64,000 nucleotides of DNA from positions 248,001 to 312,000 of the forward strand of contig NZ_CP033898.1 of the NCBI RefSeq assembly GCF_003814005.1, in the 5' to 3' direction. Positions 52,882 to 62,103 of this stretch are shown here, piece by piece; position 1 is the stretch's first letter; each line of letters begins with the position of its first letter. The notes below the pieces were generated by a model. It did no database searches. It saw nothing but the letters and a program-made list of their open reading frames with translations, and was not told where the DNA came from. Both the position numbers and the translations under genes were made by a program. The stretch comes from Corynebacterium pseudopelargi (lineage in GTDB: Bacteria; Actinomycetota; Actinomycetes; Mycobacteriales; Mycobacteriaceae).

Positions 52882-53827
52882 CCTGCTTCTTATCGCTTCC
52901 CTTGAGAGCTTTTCGACGCTGCCTGCGTGGTGCAATCGCGGCCGCCACGGCAGGTGCTGGTTGGGTGAGGTGGGTGCTTGCCTGCTCAAGGTAGCTGCGT
53001 TCTTCTTTGAAGGCATAACGAGCCACGAAGGAGAAGATGACTAAGAAGATGATGATCTTGATGGCCATGAGCACAATGCCTAAGTCTTCGCCTAGAGGCG
53101 CATTCCAGATAAAGTGCAGGCCCCAACCCAACAGGAAGAAGCCGATAAAGGCGCCGATGCGAGCCGGCAGCGAGCGCTGCTTGATGCTTCGGCCCAAGGC
53201 GATGGCAACGCCCACGCCAATGATGCCCGTGTATAGCCAGTGCGAAGCAATGCCTACCAGGCTACGCAGGATGGTCACACCGAGTGCGCCTTGCAAGTTG
53301 CTATTGGCATCGGCGGTGGCCAGGTTGGCGGCGTAGGAGACGTTTTCAAAGATCTGGAATCCCAGGCCAACGAAGGCACCGGCAAGTAGGCCGTGCATGG
53401 GGCGGCGCATCGTGTTTGAGGCAATGAGCATGACCAGGAACACGCCGAGCATCTTCGACCATTCTTCGCTGGTTGGCCCTGCTGCTGCAGCGCCCCAGGC
53501 AGCGCCTACGCCTTGGGGCAAGAGGTCTGCGGTGATCCTGACAATGTGCTCATTGGCGTGGATGGCAAGCCAGGTGGGGACCGTGGCGCCGAAGATCATG
53601 GCCAATAGCAGCACCCAGGGTCTGCGGCTGCGGTAGGGATCGCTGAGCAAAATGATGCCCACAAAAATTGCGAGTGTGAGGGCGAACAGCGGGGCGATGG
53701 TCCACAGCGATTCGCTTGCGGCTTGGAAGGATTGGGCAACGGCGATGCTTACCCCGGCGGTGCCGAGGGCGACGGAGACAACGAATACCCACCAGGTCCA
53801 GGCTTGTGGTCTGAAAAATTCGTGCAT
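52829..53827 (-). CDS. PrsW-family intramembrane metalloprotease
   Basis: 332 residues, about eight membrane helices then a basic cytoplasmic tail (RRQRRKALKGSDKKQVKRE). PrsW motifs are present: PTSEEWSKM (Glu121, Glu122, Lys125), FQIFENVSYA (Glu161), SHWLYTG (His196) and WGLHFIWN (a further His), the likely metal ligands. Relatives cleave anti-sigma factors; here the target is unknown. The start shares a base with the stop of the upstream exported protein gene (TAATG), so the two are coupled. Confidence 0.88.
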   Translation of the reverse strand: MHEFFRPQAWTWWVFVVSVALGTAGVSIAVAQSFQAASESLWTIAPLFALTLAIFVGIILLSDPYRSRRPWVLLLAMIFGATVPTWLAIHANEHIVRITADLLPQGVGAAWGAAAAGPTSEEWSKMLGVFLVMLIASNTMRRPMHGLLAGAFVGLGFQIFENVSYAANLATADANSNLQGALGVTILRSLVGIASHWLYTGIIGVGVAIALGRSIKQRSLPARIGAFIGFFLLGWGLHFIWNAPLGEDLGIVLMAIKIIIFLVIFSFVARYAFKEERSYLEQASTHLTQPAPAVAAAIAPRRQRRKALKGSDKKQVKRERKQYLDQLQALAH

Positions 53828-54375
53828 TATGCCTCCTTTTGAATGCTGATGGAATCGATCAGCGGCTCGATATCGGGGGCGTTGTCTGGGTCGGCAGCAA
53901 GGTTATATACCAGCACCATCTCGCCATCTTTTTCCACAAAGCCGCACTCGCCGCCGTGCTGATCAGCAGCGCGGAACACAATGCAGCTTCGGCCCTTGAG
54001 GCCTTGGGCCGTCTCAATCGGCTCGCCGTCATAGGCAAGAGCCACACCGGCACGGTCAAGCTCGGCTGCTTTTCTGCGCGCCGAATTATCAAAGTCCTTG
54101 ACGTTGCTGACCACCTCGACGTCGATGGTGGAGCCGTCACTGTGAACCATGGTGATATCACTTGCCGCGGTTTGGTGCTCAACGCGCCAGCCCTTCGGTG
54201 GGGTGAATTTCACGGTGGCTGTGGGTGATTCCACTTCGAGGGTGGAGGAAGGATCTTCGGTGGCCGTGGGGACTGCTTCGTTGATCAGTGCGGGCACAGA
54301 CCAGGTGGCAGCGAGGCCAAGAGTAATCAGCAGAGCAGGAAAAAACTGCTGTGTTGGAAACGTTTTCTTTCTCAC
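53827..54375 (-). CDS. Exported or membrane-anchored protein paired with PrsW
   Basis: 182 residues. An N-terminal hydrophobic segment (about 10-30, FFPALLITLGLAATWSVPAL) is followed by a compact extracytoplasmic domain (TVKFTPPKGWRVEHQTA, DGSTIDVEVVSNVKDFD, CIVFRAADQHGGECGFVEKD). Two Cys (about 133 and 144) may form a disulfide. Its stop overlaps the prsW start by one base, so a functional link, perhaps as a substrate or regulator of the protease, is plausible but not shown. No family recognised. Confidence 0.7.
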   Translation of the reverse strand: MRKKTFPTQQFFPALLITLGLAATWSVPALINEAVPTATEDPSSTLEVESPTATVKFTPPKGWRVEHQTAASDITMVHSDGSTIDVEVVSNVKDFDNSARRKAAELDRAGVALAYDGEPIETAQGLKGRSCIVFRAADQHGGECGFVEKDGEMVLVYNLAADPDNAPDIEPLIDSISIQKEA

Positions 54376-54391
54376 TTGAAAAGATGCTGCA

Positions 54392-55888
54392 CTACTGAAG
54401 TGCGGAGGTCAAGCGCATAATATTGTCGACATATCGACGAACGATGCCGCGCTGATTCCATTCATCGAGAGTGAGCACCGTTGAGCTTTGCTTATATTCT
54501 TCGGTGAGTTGCGTGAGCTGATCAATCAAGTTGCCGCGGGCCATGAGCAAGGTCACTTCATAGTTGAGGCCAAAGCTTCGCATATCCATATTGGAAGAAC
54601 CCATCGCACCCACGGCGCCACCGCCGGCTTCGCGCTCAGGATCGGCCAGCACATACTTCGAATGCAGCACCGTCGGCGCAGCGTAGCGATAGATTTTCAC
54701 CCCAGCCTCCAGCAGCGCTTGATAGTAGCTGGACTGGGCGTGGCTGACCATAAATTGATCGCCCTTTTCGCTTACATACAGCTCAACTTCCACGCCCCGG
54801 TAGCAGGCGCTGGTCACGGCCTCCATCATCGACTCATCGGGAATGAAGTAAGGCGAGCACATCACCAAACGCTCCTTGGCGTGGTGGATGATGGAGTTGA
54901 ATAAGCGCAAATTCGGCTCGGTGGTATAACCAGGGCCAGAAGGCACAAGCTGCAGCACATTCACATCGGACTTATTGTGCTCGGGCAGTTGGGGGTTTGG
55001 TGGGCGCTCGGCGGAATCGAGCAGCTCCTCGGATTCCAAGTACCAGTCCACGGCAAAGACCACGTCCATGGCAGAAACCACCGGGCCAGACAGCTCCACC
55101 ATCACATCTTTCCAATGCCTGCCTGCCTCAATATTGCCCTTGAGCAGGTAGGAGGAATCGATCATGTTCTGCGAGCCCATGAAGCCCAATTTGCCGTCGA
55201 TAATGAGCATCTTGCGGTGGTTGCGCAGGTCTGGTCGGCGGAAACGCCAGCGCCAAGGCTGCAAGGGGAGCATGAGATACCACTCCACGCCAATGGCGCT
55301 GAGCCTTTTGCCCAATTTGCGGTACCCGGGGTATTTCCACGAACCCACCTGATCAAAGAGCAGGCGCACCTTCACCCCGCGCTGCACGGCACGTTCGAGG
55401 GCTCTAAAGAACACATCGGTGGTATCGTCCCAGGCCACAATGTAGATCTCTACGTGCACATAGTGTTGAGCCTCATCCACGGCATGGGCCATGCGCATGA
55501 TCGAGGCCTCGTATTCCGGCAAGAGGCCGTGATTGATACCGGTGACGGCGGGCAGGCCGGTAAGGGTGCGGTTGAGTCGAATCATCGATTCGAGTTCATC
55601 GTTGATCTTGGCGTGTGGCGGGAAATCCGGGATGGAATCCTGCTTCTCGTGGATCTCCGCCAAGGCCTCTAACTGCACCTTGTGGCGACGCCGATTGATA
55701 TAGGGGCTGCCCATCAGCAAAAACAGCGGCAAGCCCACGAAGGGCAAGAGCAAAATGGCAAGCAGCCACGCGGTAGAAGAACTAGGCCTGCGTCCTTCCG
55801 GCACAAAACCAATGGCGATGATCTTGATGGAGTAATCGATGATCAAGCCGATGGTTTGCCAATTGGCAATATCGATATGCCAGTTCAT
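54392..55888 (-). CDS. cls: Cardiolipin synthase
   Basis: 498 residues. Two N-terminal helices are followed by two phospholipase-D HKD motifs: H224-x-K226-x4-D231 (NHRKMLIIDGKLGFMGSQ) and H409-x-K411-x4-D416 (LHSKYVLADPE, later GSSNMDMRS). It condenses two phosphatidylglycerols, or PG with CDP-diacylglycerol, to cardiolipin at the membrane. The start overlaps the xthA stop by 4 bp (ATGA). Confidence 0.93.
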   Translation of the reverse strand: MNWHIDIANWQTIGLIIDYSIKIIAIGFVPEGRRPSSSTAWLLAILLLPFVGLPLFLLMGSPYINRRRHKVQLEALAEIHEKQDSIPDFPPHAKINDELESMIRLNRTLTGLPAVTGINHGLLPEYEASIMRMAHAVDEAQHYVHVEIYIVAWDDTTDVFFRALERAVQRGVKVRLLFDQVGSWKYPGYRKLGKRLSAIGVEWYLMLPLQPWRWRFRRPDLRNHRKMLIIDGKLGFMGSQNMIDSSYLLKGNIEAGRHWKDVMVELSGPVVSAMDVVFAVDWYLESEELLDSAERPPNPQLPEHNKSDVNVLQLVPSGPGYTTEPNLRLFNSIIHHAKERLVMCSPYFIPDESMMEAVTSACYRGVEVELYVSEKGDQFMVSHAQSSYYQALLEAGVKIYRYAAPTVLHSKYVLADPEREAGGGAVGAMGSSNMDMRSFGLNYEVTLLMARGNLIDQLTQLTEEYKQSSTVLTLDEWNQRGIVRRYVDNIMRLTSALQ

Positions 55889-56661
55889 CGCTTGACCTCA
55901 TAATCAACCACCACCGGTGCGTGATCGGATGCGCCTTTGCCGCTTCGCTCTTCGACGTCGATAAAGGCATGCTTGGGCACCAGTTGGGTGCTGGCAAGCT
56001 GGAAGTCGATCAACATGCCCTCATTCTTGCCAAAGCGCCCAGCCTTATAGTCCCAGTAGCTATAGCCCTCCAGGGGGCTAGTCACGCGCAGGCCAGTATC
56101 GAGCAGATGCTCAAAGGCCTGGCGCTCAGGTTCGGTGACGTGGGTCAGGCCATCAAAGGCGCGGATATCCCAAACATCTTGATCGCGCGGCGCAATATTG
56201 AAATCGCCAAGCAGCACCGTGGGGGTGCCTAATTCCTGGGCAATATATTCTCCCAGGTGATACAGCCAGCGCAGCTTGTAATCGTAGTGAGGATCGGCAA
56301 TGGCGCGGCCATTGGGCACATATAGGCTCCACACCCTCACCCCGCCGCAAAGCGCGCCGATGGCGCGGGCCTCAAGGTTTTGGGGTGCCAGTGGATCTTT
56401 GGCAAAGCCGGGCTGGTTGGGAAAATGCGTATGCACATCCTCGATCCCCACCCGAGAAAGAATGGCCACGCCATTCCACTGGTTGAGGCCAAAATGGGCC
56501 ACTTCATAGCCAAGGGCTTCAAAGCGTTCGCGCGGAAACTGCTCATCTTTGCATTTGGTTTCTTGCACGGCAAGAACATCCACATCCTGGCGGCGCAGGA
56601 AATCCACCATGCGGTCTGCTCTCGTGCGAGCAGAATTGACGTTCCAATTGGCTATGCGCAT
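55885..56661 (-). CDS. xthA: Exodeoxyribonuclease III (AP endonuclease)
   Basis: 258 residues from ATG 56661; a frame extends to 56748 but the family begins MRIANWNVNS. Motifs: VLAVQETKCKDEQFP (Glu metal ligand), YVPNGR, LLGDFNIAPRD (Asp/Asn), GLRVTSP, and the final GASDHAPVVVDYE (Asp-His). It cuts DNA at abasic sites and trims 3' ends in base excision repair. The next gene upstream (acetyltransferase) ends 10 bp away, so cls, xthA, the acetyltransferase and def form one minus-strand run. Confidence 0.93.
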   Translation of the reverse strand: MRIANWNVNSARTRADRMVDFLRRQDVDVLAVQETKCKDEQFPRERFEALGYEVAHFGLNQWNGVAILSRVGIEDVHTHFPNQPGFAKDPLAPQNLEARAIGALCGGVRVWSLYVPNGRAIADPHYDYKLRWLYHLGEYIAQELGTPTVLLGDFNIAPRDQDVWDIRAFDGLTHVTEPERQAFEHLLDTGLRVTSPLEGYSYWDYKAGRFGKNEGMLIDFQLASTQLVPKHAFIDVEERSGKGASDHAPVVVDYEVKR

Positions 56662-56671
56662 AGCCAATACT

Positions 56672-57622
56672 TTAGGACAATGTGGCGTAACGGTGTCGGT
56701 GGTGTTCTTCGAAGCCCAATTTTCTATACAAGCGAATGCCCGCCTCATTCGAAGCGATCACCTGCAAATAGGCTTGGGTGGCGCCATGAGCTTGACCCCA
56801 GGCCAACATTTGTTGCCCCAGTGCGGTGCCGAGGCCGCGGCGTCGAAAAGCTTGCTTTACCTCCACCGCCGAATACCCCAGGTAGTGATCACTAATGGTG
56901 CCTCGGGTAATCGCCACTGTTTCTCCCTGGTGCACCAACCTGCCAAACCCCATCTGGCCATCGATGCGGGTGCGCAACAATTCAAGCGCATGGGCGGGAA
57001 GCGGCTTGCCGCGGAAGTGATACATCTGCAACCACTCGGCATCCGGCTGATCATCAATCCTGAACTCAAAACCCTCAAGTGCCACCGGCCTAATGGCATC
57101 AAGCTGGCGCAGCATCACCACAATCTCCGGGCCAAGCTCATGGTCTTGCACCAAGGCCTCCGCCGGCTTAGCAATGCGCTCGGGGATCAAGATGCGGGCG
57201 GGAAGCTGATGGCGTGCATAAAAGGCACGAATCTCATCCACCGGCACCGGCTCAAACATCGCCGAGGGGCCAAGGGGCGCTGCAGAATTGGAGCGCTCAG
57301 TAATGCCATCACCTGCACGAAGCAACCACTGGCCACACCAGGTGTGTTCAATGCCCGGAAAAGCCTTGGCGGTGGCTAGCTCAATGGCGCGGATATCGCG
57401 GTTTCGCACCGTGCGCGGGCTTAGCCGCTTAATAATCAGTGCATCCTCGCTGGGAATCCACACCTCCGGCAGGCTCGAGACAAAGCCGCCCACTTTTTGC
57501 GGGCGAATAGCAATGCCGCTTTCATCGATGTGCTGCACATGGCCGATGACGTCATTGTGGCTCCTGCGAACCACCACCCGGTCGCCGGGGGCAACCTCAT
57601 CGGAGCGGAAAATGCGCGACAC
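56672..57622 (-). CDS. GNAT acetyltransferase, N-acetylglutamate synthase of the Cg3035 type
   Basis: 316 residues. The N-terminal ~60 residues look like a small beta domain (GDRVVVRRSHNDVIGHVQHI), the middle is poorly conserved, and the C-terminal GNAT domain (about 150-316) has the acetyl-CoA loop KQAFRRRGLGTALGQQM and VIASNEAGIRLYRKLGF. The architecture and context (def-acetyltransferase-xthA) match C. glutamicum Cg3035, reported as an N-acetylglutamate synthase for arginine synthesis; I rely on memory for that link. The first base of its ATG is shared with the def stop. Confidence 0.75.
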   Translation of the reverse strand: MSRIFRSDEVAPGDRVVVRRSHNDVIGHVQHIDESGIAIRPQKVGGFVSSLPEVWIPSEDALIIKRLSPRTVRNRDIRAIELATAKAFPGIEHTWCGQWLLRAGDGITERSNSAAPLGPSAMFEPVPVDEIRAFYARHQLPARILIPERIAKPAEALVQDHELGPEIVVMLRQLDAIRPVALEGFEFRIDDQPDAEWLQMYHFRGKPLPAHALELLRTRIDGQMGFGRLVHQGETVAITRGTISDHYLGYSAVEVKQAFRRRGLGTALGQQMLAWGQAHGATQAYLQVIASNEAGIRLYRKLGFEEHHRHRYATLS

Positions 57623-58203
57623 TACTCGTCCCAGCCGAAGGGATCGGGATCAATGCCGGGAGTCCAGGTCTGCCCAGCCTCGGTCCAACCATTGCGCTTG
57701 ATGGTCTTTTTAGCCTTGCGGGCATTGCGGCCAATCAGCACATCGGTGTACACATAGCCGTCGAGGTGGCCAACCTCGTGCTGGAAACAGCGCGCCAAAA
57801 AGCCCGTGCCCTCTACCTCAATGGGGTTGCCATCCTGATCCAGGCCGCTGACCTTGGCCCACTGCGCGCGGCCGGTGGGGAAACTTTCGCCAGGAAGCGA
57901 GAGGCAGCCCTCATCATCGCTGCCATCAGTTTCAGGCATGGTCTCTGGGATCTCGGAAGTTTCGAGCGTGGGGTTAATAATGCAGCCGCGATGCAGGTGG
58001 CCTTCATCATCGGGGCAGTTATATACAAACAGGCGCTTGTTTACGCCAATTTGATTCGCGGCCAGACCAACGCCGTGGGCTGCCTCCATCGTCTCAAACA
58101 TATCGGCGATGAGCTGGGATAACTCACTTGCTGGCTCGCTTACAGGCTCGGTGGGGTTATGTAGCACCGGGTCGCCGCAGATCACGATTGCTCGAACAGT
58201 CAT
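57622..58203 (-). CDS. def: Peptide deformylase
   Basis: 193 residues with all three motifs: [11 protein letters not shown] (44-54), EGCLSLPGE (Cys100 metal ligand), and [10 protein letters not shown] (His142, Glu143, His146). It removes formyl from nascent N-termini with Fe or Ni/Zn. It has a few more C-terminal residues than average ([14 protein letters not shown]). A TACACT -10 lies 7 bases before the ATG, giving a leaderless mRNA from a promoter shared with the divergent gene (16-bp gap). Confidence 0.95.
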   Translation of the reverse strand: MTVRAIVICGDPVLHNPTEPVSEPASELSQLIADMFETMEAAHGVGLAANQIGVNKRLFVYNCPDDEGHLHRGCIINPTLETSEIPETMPETDGSDDEGCLSLPGESFPTGRAQWAKVSGLDQDGNPIEVEGTGFLARCFQHEVGHLDGYVYTDVLIGRNARKAKKTIKRNGWTEAGQTWTPGIDPDPFGWDE

Positions 58204-58219
58204 GCCCTACAGTGTAGGC
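58204..58219. promoter_or_regulatory. Symmetric overlapping -10 elements between def and the DUF3263 gene
   Basis: The whole intergenic spacer (16 bp) holds CCTACA-G-TGTAGG, giving TACAGT six bases before the plus-strand ATG 58220 and TACACT seven bases before the minus-strand ATG 58203. Both genes would be leaderless and compete for one site. Confidence 0.6.
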
Positions 58220-58468
58220 ATGAGTGATGCCGAACTAATTCAACACCAGCTAGCACTGTTGGAGTTTGAAGCGCAGGCACCTCGAAGCGCAGGTGCCAAA
58301 GAAGATGCCATCGTGGCAACCTTCGGTATCTCGCCGATCCGTTATTATCAACAGCTCAACGTGGCTATTGACCAGCCCGCTGTGATGCAGCGCTTTCCCA
58401 GCCTCAGTGCGCGGCTTCGCAGAATTCGAGATACAAGAGCAAACGCTAGGATGAACAAGCGTGACTGA
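58220..58468 (+). CDS. DUF3263 small helix-turn-helix protein
   Basis: 82 residues from ATG 58220. It contains KEDAIVATFGISPIRYYQQL (about 27-46), the DUF3263 helix-turn-helix-like core, and a basic tail (ARLRRIRDTRANARMNKRD), suggesting nucleic-acid binding. Leaderless start (TACAGT). It overlaps the LytR_C gene by 8 bp, as in many actinobacteria; the pair is conserved, function unknown. Confidence 0.82.
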   Translation: MSDAELIQHQLALLEFEAQAPRSAGAKEDAIVATFGISPIRYYQQLNVAIDQPAVMQRFPSLSARLRRIRDTRANARMNKRD

Positions 58469-59018
58469 GCAATCTGAATACCAAGGTGGCGCCCACCGCC
58501 TCGAAGACGCCGAACCCACGCAACGCTCCCTCCCTTTGCGTGGCCTCGCCATGATTCTGATCGCCGTGGCAGTGCTACTCGTGGCTTGGGGCATCTATGC
58601 CGCCAACTCCGAAGAAGACACCGTGGCAGAAGTCGAGCCCACCCAGGTGGAACAAACCCAAGAGCCAACGCAGACGCAGCAGCAGAGCGAAGAAGCCGAG
58701 CAGCCGCAGCAATCGCCGGAACCCACCGAGCAGGCGCAGCCGGTGAAGCAGGTAACGGTGCTGAATAACTCCACCGTGCAGGGCATGGCTGCCGACGTGG
58801 CCAATACCTTGGCCGCAGAGGGCTGGCAAAAAGGCGAGGTGGGTAACTTCTCCGATGCCGTCTTGCCCCAAAACACCGTGTACTTTAACCCCCAGAATCC
58901 CGGTGCTGAGCAGTCAGCTCGAGAGCTCGCCGACCGCGTCGGTGGCGTAGCTCAAGCGGGCGGGCCTGCCAGTGATCCCAATGCCCTCGTGTTGGTGTTG
59001 GCCAAGAATATTCCCTAA
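58461..59018 (+). CDS. LytR C-terminal domain membrane protein
   Basis: 185 residues from GTG 58461. A cytoplasmic N-terminus (~27), a membrane helix (AMILIAVAVLLVAWGIYAA, 30-48), a Gln/Glu/Pro/Thr-rich stalk (about 50-92) and an extracytoplasmic LytR_C domain (QVTVLNNSTVQGMAADVANT to the end). Such stand-alone domains accompany LCP cell-wall assembly factors; this one probably works at the wall. Translationally linked to the DUF3263 gene. Confidence 0.83.
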   Translation: MTEQSEYQGGAHRLEDAEPTQRSLPLRGLAMILIAVAVLLVAWGIYAANSEEDTVAEVEPTQVEQTQEPTQTQQQSEEAEQPQQSPEPTEQAQPVKQVTVLNNSTVQGMAADVANTLAAEGWQKGEVGNFSDAVLPQNTVYFNPQNPGAEQSARELADRVGGVAQAGGPASDPNALVLVLAKNIP

Positions 59019-59069
59019 ACATTTGCACCTTTAGAGTTTGAGCACGCACCACTAGGAAAGGGGCTACTC

Positions 59070-60197
59070 ATGGCCCAGGCCTTTCATGCCTCTCCGGAAC
59101 CAACCCTCGGGGTGGAATGGGAACTTGCCATCGCAGACCCACACACCCGCGACCTCATCCCCGCCGCCAAGGAGTTAATCGAGCGCGCCAGCGCCATTGA
59201 CCCCGAGGTGCAGTTCGAGCATGAGTTCCTGGCCAATACCGTGGAGATCGTCACCCCGGTGTGCAAGAACACCGCCGAGGCCATTGCCGCCTTGCGCCGT
59301 GGCTTGCAGGCCCTGCTTGAGGCCGCCGACGAGCAGGAAGTGGCCTTGTGGAGTTCTGGTTCTCACCCCTTTGCTAAATCCGCAGAGCAAAAAGTGGGGG
59401 AGAAGGGGCACTACAACGAGATTATCGAGCGCACGCAGTTCTGGGGCACCCAAATGCTGATTTGGGGCCTGCATGTGCATGTGGGCATTAGCGATAAAGA
59501 TCGCGTTTGGCCGATCATCAATGCGCTCATGACGTACTATCCCCACCTTTTGGCGCTTAGTGCATCTTCTCCCGGTTGGGAAGGCTTAGATACCGGCTAT
59601 GCCTCCAATCGCACCATGCTCTACCAGCAACTGCCCACCGCCGGCATGCCCTATCAATTCCAAAGCTGGGGCGAGTGGGAAGACTTCATGGTGGATCAGG
59701 ATCGCTCCGGGGTGATCAGCCACACCGGCTCCATGCACTTTGATATCCGCCCGGCGGGCAAATGGGGCACCATTGAGGTTCGCGTATCCGATGCCGCTCC
59801 AAAATTAGAAGAGATGGCAGCCCTGGTCGCCCTGACCCACTGCCTGGTGGTGTACCTGGATCAGGCTTTAGCTCGCGGCGAAGAGGTCACGGTGCTCCAG
59901 CCTTGGCATGTGGCTGAAAATAAGTGGCGTGCGGCTCGCTACGGCCTCGATGCCATTGTGGTGACTTCCCGCGATACCGATGAGCACCTGGTAAGCGATG
60001 AGCTGCGCGAGCTGGTAAGCACTTTGCTGCCCACGGCCAAGCGCCTTGGCTGCGAGGAAGAATTGCTGCTGGTTAATACCATCGTGGATCAGGGCGCGCC
60101 CTATCAGCGCCAGCGTGCGCTGTATCAGCAAAGTGGATCTTGGCAGGCCGTGGTAGATCAGTCCATTGCGGAAGTGCGCGCCAGTGCTCAAGGATAA
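59070..60197 (+). CDS. Glutamate-cysteine ligase-like enzyme, type 2 (GCS2/YbdK family)
   Basis: 375 residues. GCS2 motifs: [15 protein letters not shown] (13-27), [27 protein letters not shown] and [18 protein letters not shown]. Family members make gamma-glutamylcysteine or other gamma-glutamyl amides weakly; corynebacteria use mycothiol rather than glutathione, so the real product is uncertain. AAAGGGG lies eight bases before the ATG. It overlaps the next gene by 14 bp. Confidence 0.85.
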   Translation: MAQAFHASPEPTLGVEWELAIADPHTRDLIPAAKELIERASAIDPEVQFEHEFLANTVEIVTPVCKNTAEAIAALRRGLQALLEAADEQEVALWSSGSHPFAKSAEQKVGEKGHYNEIIERTQFWGTQMLIWGLHVHVGISDKDRVWPIINALMTYYPHLLALSASSPGWEGLDTGYASNRTMLYQQLPTAGMPYQFQSWGEWEDFMVDQDRSGVISHTGSMHFDIRPAGKWGTIEVRVSDAAPKLEEMAALVALTHCLVVYLDQALARGEEVTVLQPWHVAENKWRAARYGLDAIVVTSRDTDEHLVSDELRELVSTLLPTAKRLGCEEELLLVNTIVDQGAPYQRQRALYQQSGSWQAVVDQSIAEVRASAQG

Positions 60198-61413
60198 AGG
60201 CCCACTACTTTCTGCGCCTTTGCTGCTGGTGCTGAGCACTTTGGTGGCCTTTAAGGTGCTGGTTCGCGAATCCTATATCCCGGCGGAAAAGCAGATTAAT
60301 AAGTGGATGCCGGTGGATCTGGAGGTCTATACCTTAGGTGGCAAGGCCGTAGCCGAGCATCAGCCGCTCTATGCGGGGCCTTTTGTGAAGGATCTGCCCT
60401 TTACCTACCCGCCTTTTGCAGGTCTGGTGTTCTCGCCTTTTTATCGGCTAGATCCGCAACTGCTCACCATTGCTTGGCAGACGCTGAATTTCTTTGCGCT
60501 TTTTGCAGTGGTGCTCATGGTGTTTTCTCGCAGGCGCGAATGTACTCCGCTGCTATTTATTGCCTCCTTGAGCTTTGCCACCGCCATGTTTGCCTCGGAG
60601 CCGATCCGCGCAAACTTCTACTATGGGCAAATTAATCTGCTGCTCATGGCGCTGATCGCCCTCGACTTTTTGCCCCGCGAGCACCGCTGGGCAGGTATCG
60701 GTGTGGGCCTTGCGGCCGGTTTGAAGCTCACCCCTGCGCTGTTTTTGCTGCTTTTTGTACTCCAGCGCCGTTGGCGAGCTTTGGGCGTAGCGCTTGCTAC
60801 CTTCGCCGCCACCGTGGTGCTCGGTTTGATCTTTGTGCGCGATGCGAGCCGTTTTTGGACTCACGCCATCAGTGATTCTTCCCGTGTAGGCGAGCACACC
60901 AACCCTGGGGCTCAATCGCTGCAATCGGTGCTCATCCGCGTCTTCGATGCCCATAGCCCCTGGCTGTGGCTGGCTTTGAGTCTGCTGGTGCTGGCGCTTA
61001 GCGCGCTCGCATCCTATTGGGCGATCCGCCATGATCACATGGCTTTTGCACTGGCACTTTGCGGTTTTGCCGCTTGTCTGATTTCGCCATTTGCCTGGTA
61101 CCACCACTGGGTTTGGGTGGCCCCGGCTGCAGCGGGATTCATCTTGCTTGTCGACGAACTCGCCTATCGCTTTCATGGCTGGCGCCGTTGGGTGGTGTCC
61201 CAGGCGCTGCTTTTTTGCTCCATCGTGCTGCTCTGCCTCTGGCTTCTGCCCACCGTGAATAAGGCATTGGCTCCGGATCTGGCCCAAAGGATACGAGGGG
61301 AGGCCTTCATGCACGAGCCTTTGAATCTGCTCTTTGTGTGCGTTGGCCTCATCGCCATCGCAGGCTACGCGGCCTTTGGTTGGCTGGGGCTAGCTGCGCG
61401 ATCCATAAAGTAA
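60184..61413 (+). CDS. GT87-family membrane glycosyltransferase (second copy)
   Basis: 409 residues from GTG 60184, with GGAAG upstream inside the GCS2 gene (TTG 60166 is an alternative). About ten helices. The first loop has [14 protein letters not shown] with the acidic pair typical of GT87, and [12 protein letters not shown] and [17 protein letters not shown] follow. It likely uses polyprenyl-phosphate-mannose in cell-envelope glycan synthesis. It is not close in sequence to the other GT87 (12889-14145) beyond the fold, so they are not recent duplicates. Confidence 0.83.
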   Translation: MLKDKGPLLSAPLLLVLSTLVAFKVLVRESYIPAEKQINKWMPVDLEVYTLGGKAVAEHQPLYAGPFVKDLPFTYPPFAGLVFSPFYRLDPQLLTIAWQTLNFFALFAVVLMVFSRRRECTPLLFIASLSFATAMFASEPIRANFYYGQINLLLMALIALDFLPREHRWAGIGVGLAAGLKLTPALFLLLFVLQRRWRALGVALATFAATVVLGLIFVRDASRFWTHAISDSSRVGEHTNPGAQSLQSVLIRVFDAHSPWLWLALSLLVLALSALASYWAIRHDHMAFALALCGFAACLISPFAWYHHWVWVAPAAAGFILLVDELAYRFHGWRRWVVSQALLFCSIVLLCLWLLPTVNKALAPDLAQRIRGEAFMHEPLNLLFVCVGLIAIAGYAAFGWLGLAARSIK

Positions 61414-61863
61414 TTCCCCGGCGGTGCTCAAGGCGGCGGCAATAGATTGCTCGGGGCTGCCGCCAAAGCCCATGGCCCAGCGGGTGTGGATGTCGTTGCC
61501 TGCCAGGATGAAGGTGACGGTGGATTCGAAGATCTGGCATTGGTGGAAGCGCAGCATCTCAATGCGGCGGCCTCGATCGGCCAGCAATTGGGTGCAAGCC
61601 ATGGCAGCTCCGCTGCTGCGGATGCAGTGGCTTTCTTCCTGCAAGCCCTGCTCGGTGTTGTTGAGCAAGGTGATGTGGAAATTTTTTAAGGTGCCGGGCA
61701 GCGTTTCAACTTCCGTGATGCGGATGCGCAGATCGGCGATGGGGGCGAAGGTATCCGAGAAAGTAGCCCAGGAAATACCTTGTGCTTGTTCTCGCAGGCC
61801 GGTGGGCAGTTCTTTGCCAAAACGAGCGGCAAATGGATCTTGGGTGCGAGTTTGGGTGAACAT
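61390..61863 (-). CDS. Conserved protein, possibly an isopropylmalate-synthase-type regulatory domain
   Basis: 157 residues (ATG 61863; ATG 61866 also possible). It reads DPFAARFGKELPTGLREQ at the start, then a compact alpha/beta region (AMACTQLLADRGRRIEMLRF, TVTFILAGNDIHTRWAMGFG). This pattern recalls the stand-alone LeuA/homocitrate-synthase allosteric-like domains of actinobacteria, but I am not sure. Overlaps the convergent GT87 by 24 bp. No catalytic motif. Confidence 0.55.
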   Translation of the reverse strand: MFTQTRTQDPFAARFGKELPTGLREQAQGISWATFSDTFAPIADLRIRITEVETLPGTLKNFHITLLNNTEQGLQEESHCIRSSGAAMACTQLLADRGRRIEMLRFHQCQIFESTVTFILAGNDIHTRWAMGFGGSPEQSIAAALSTAGELLYGSRS

Positions 61864-61934
61864 CATTTTCTTTGGTCCAATCAGTTGTGGTGGATAACTG
61901 TGGACTGACTCTGTTGCCTTGGTGTTTAACGGCC

Positions 61935-61955
61935 ACTCCCCTCGAAGCGGGGAGT
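61935..61955 (-). terminator. Stem-loop after the 30-residue membrane peptide
   Basis: ACTCCCC-TCGAAGC-GGGGAGT, a perfect 7-bp stem without a strong T run; weak terminator for minus-strand transcription. Confidence 0.45.
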
Positions 61956-61960
61956 CGGTC

Positions 61961-62053
61961 CTAATTTCCCGCTTGAGGGTACGTAGCCCAAAGCACTCGC
62001 TTGGCCACTACGGCCGCGAGGAGCGCTGCGAGAAGGGAAATGATGTAGGTCAC
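61961..62053 (-). CDS. 30-residue single-helix membrane peptide
   Basis: A short frame from GTG 62053 encodes one hydrophobic helix (YIISLLAALLAAVVAKRVLW, residues 3-22) followed by a short polar tail. A TATCTT -10-like sequence lies 9 bases upstream, compatible with a leaderless mRNA; there is no ribosome site. Codon use is like that of neighbouring genes. It lies between the dipeptidase gene and the isopropylmalate-like domain protein. Function unknown. Confidence 0.5.
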   Translation of the reverse strand: MTYIISLLAALLAAVVAKRVLWATYPQAGN

Positions 62054-62103
62054 GGAATTCAAGATAGAAAATGACCCACGCCACTGCAAGTGTGTGGCGC
62101 GAG

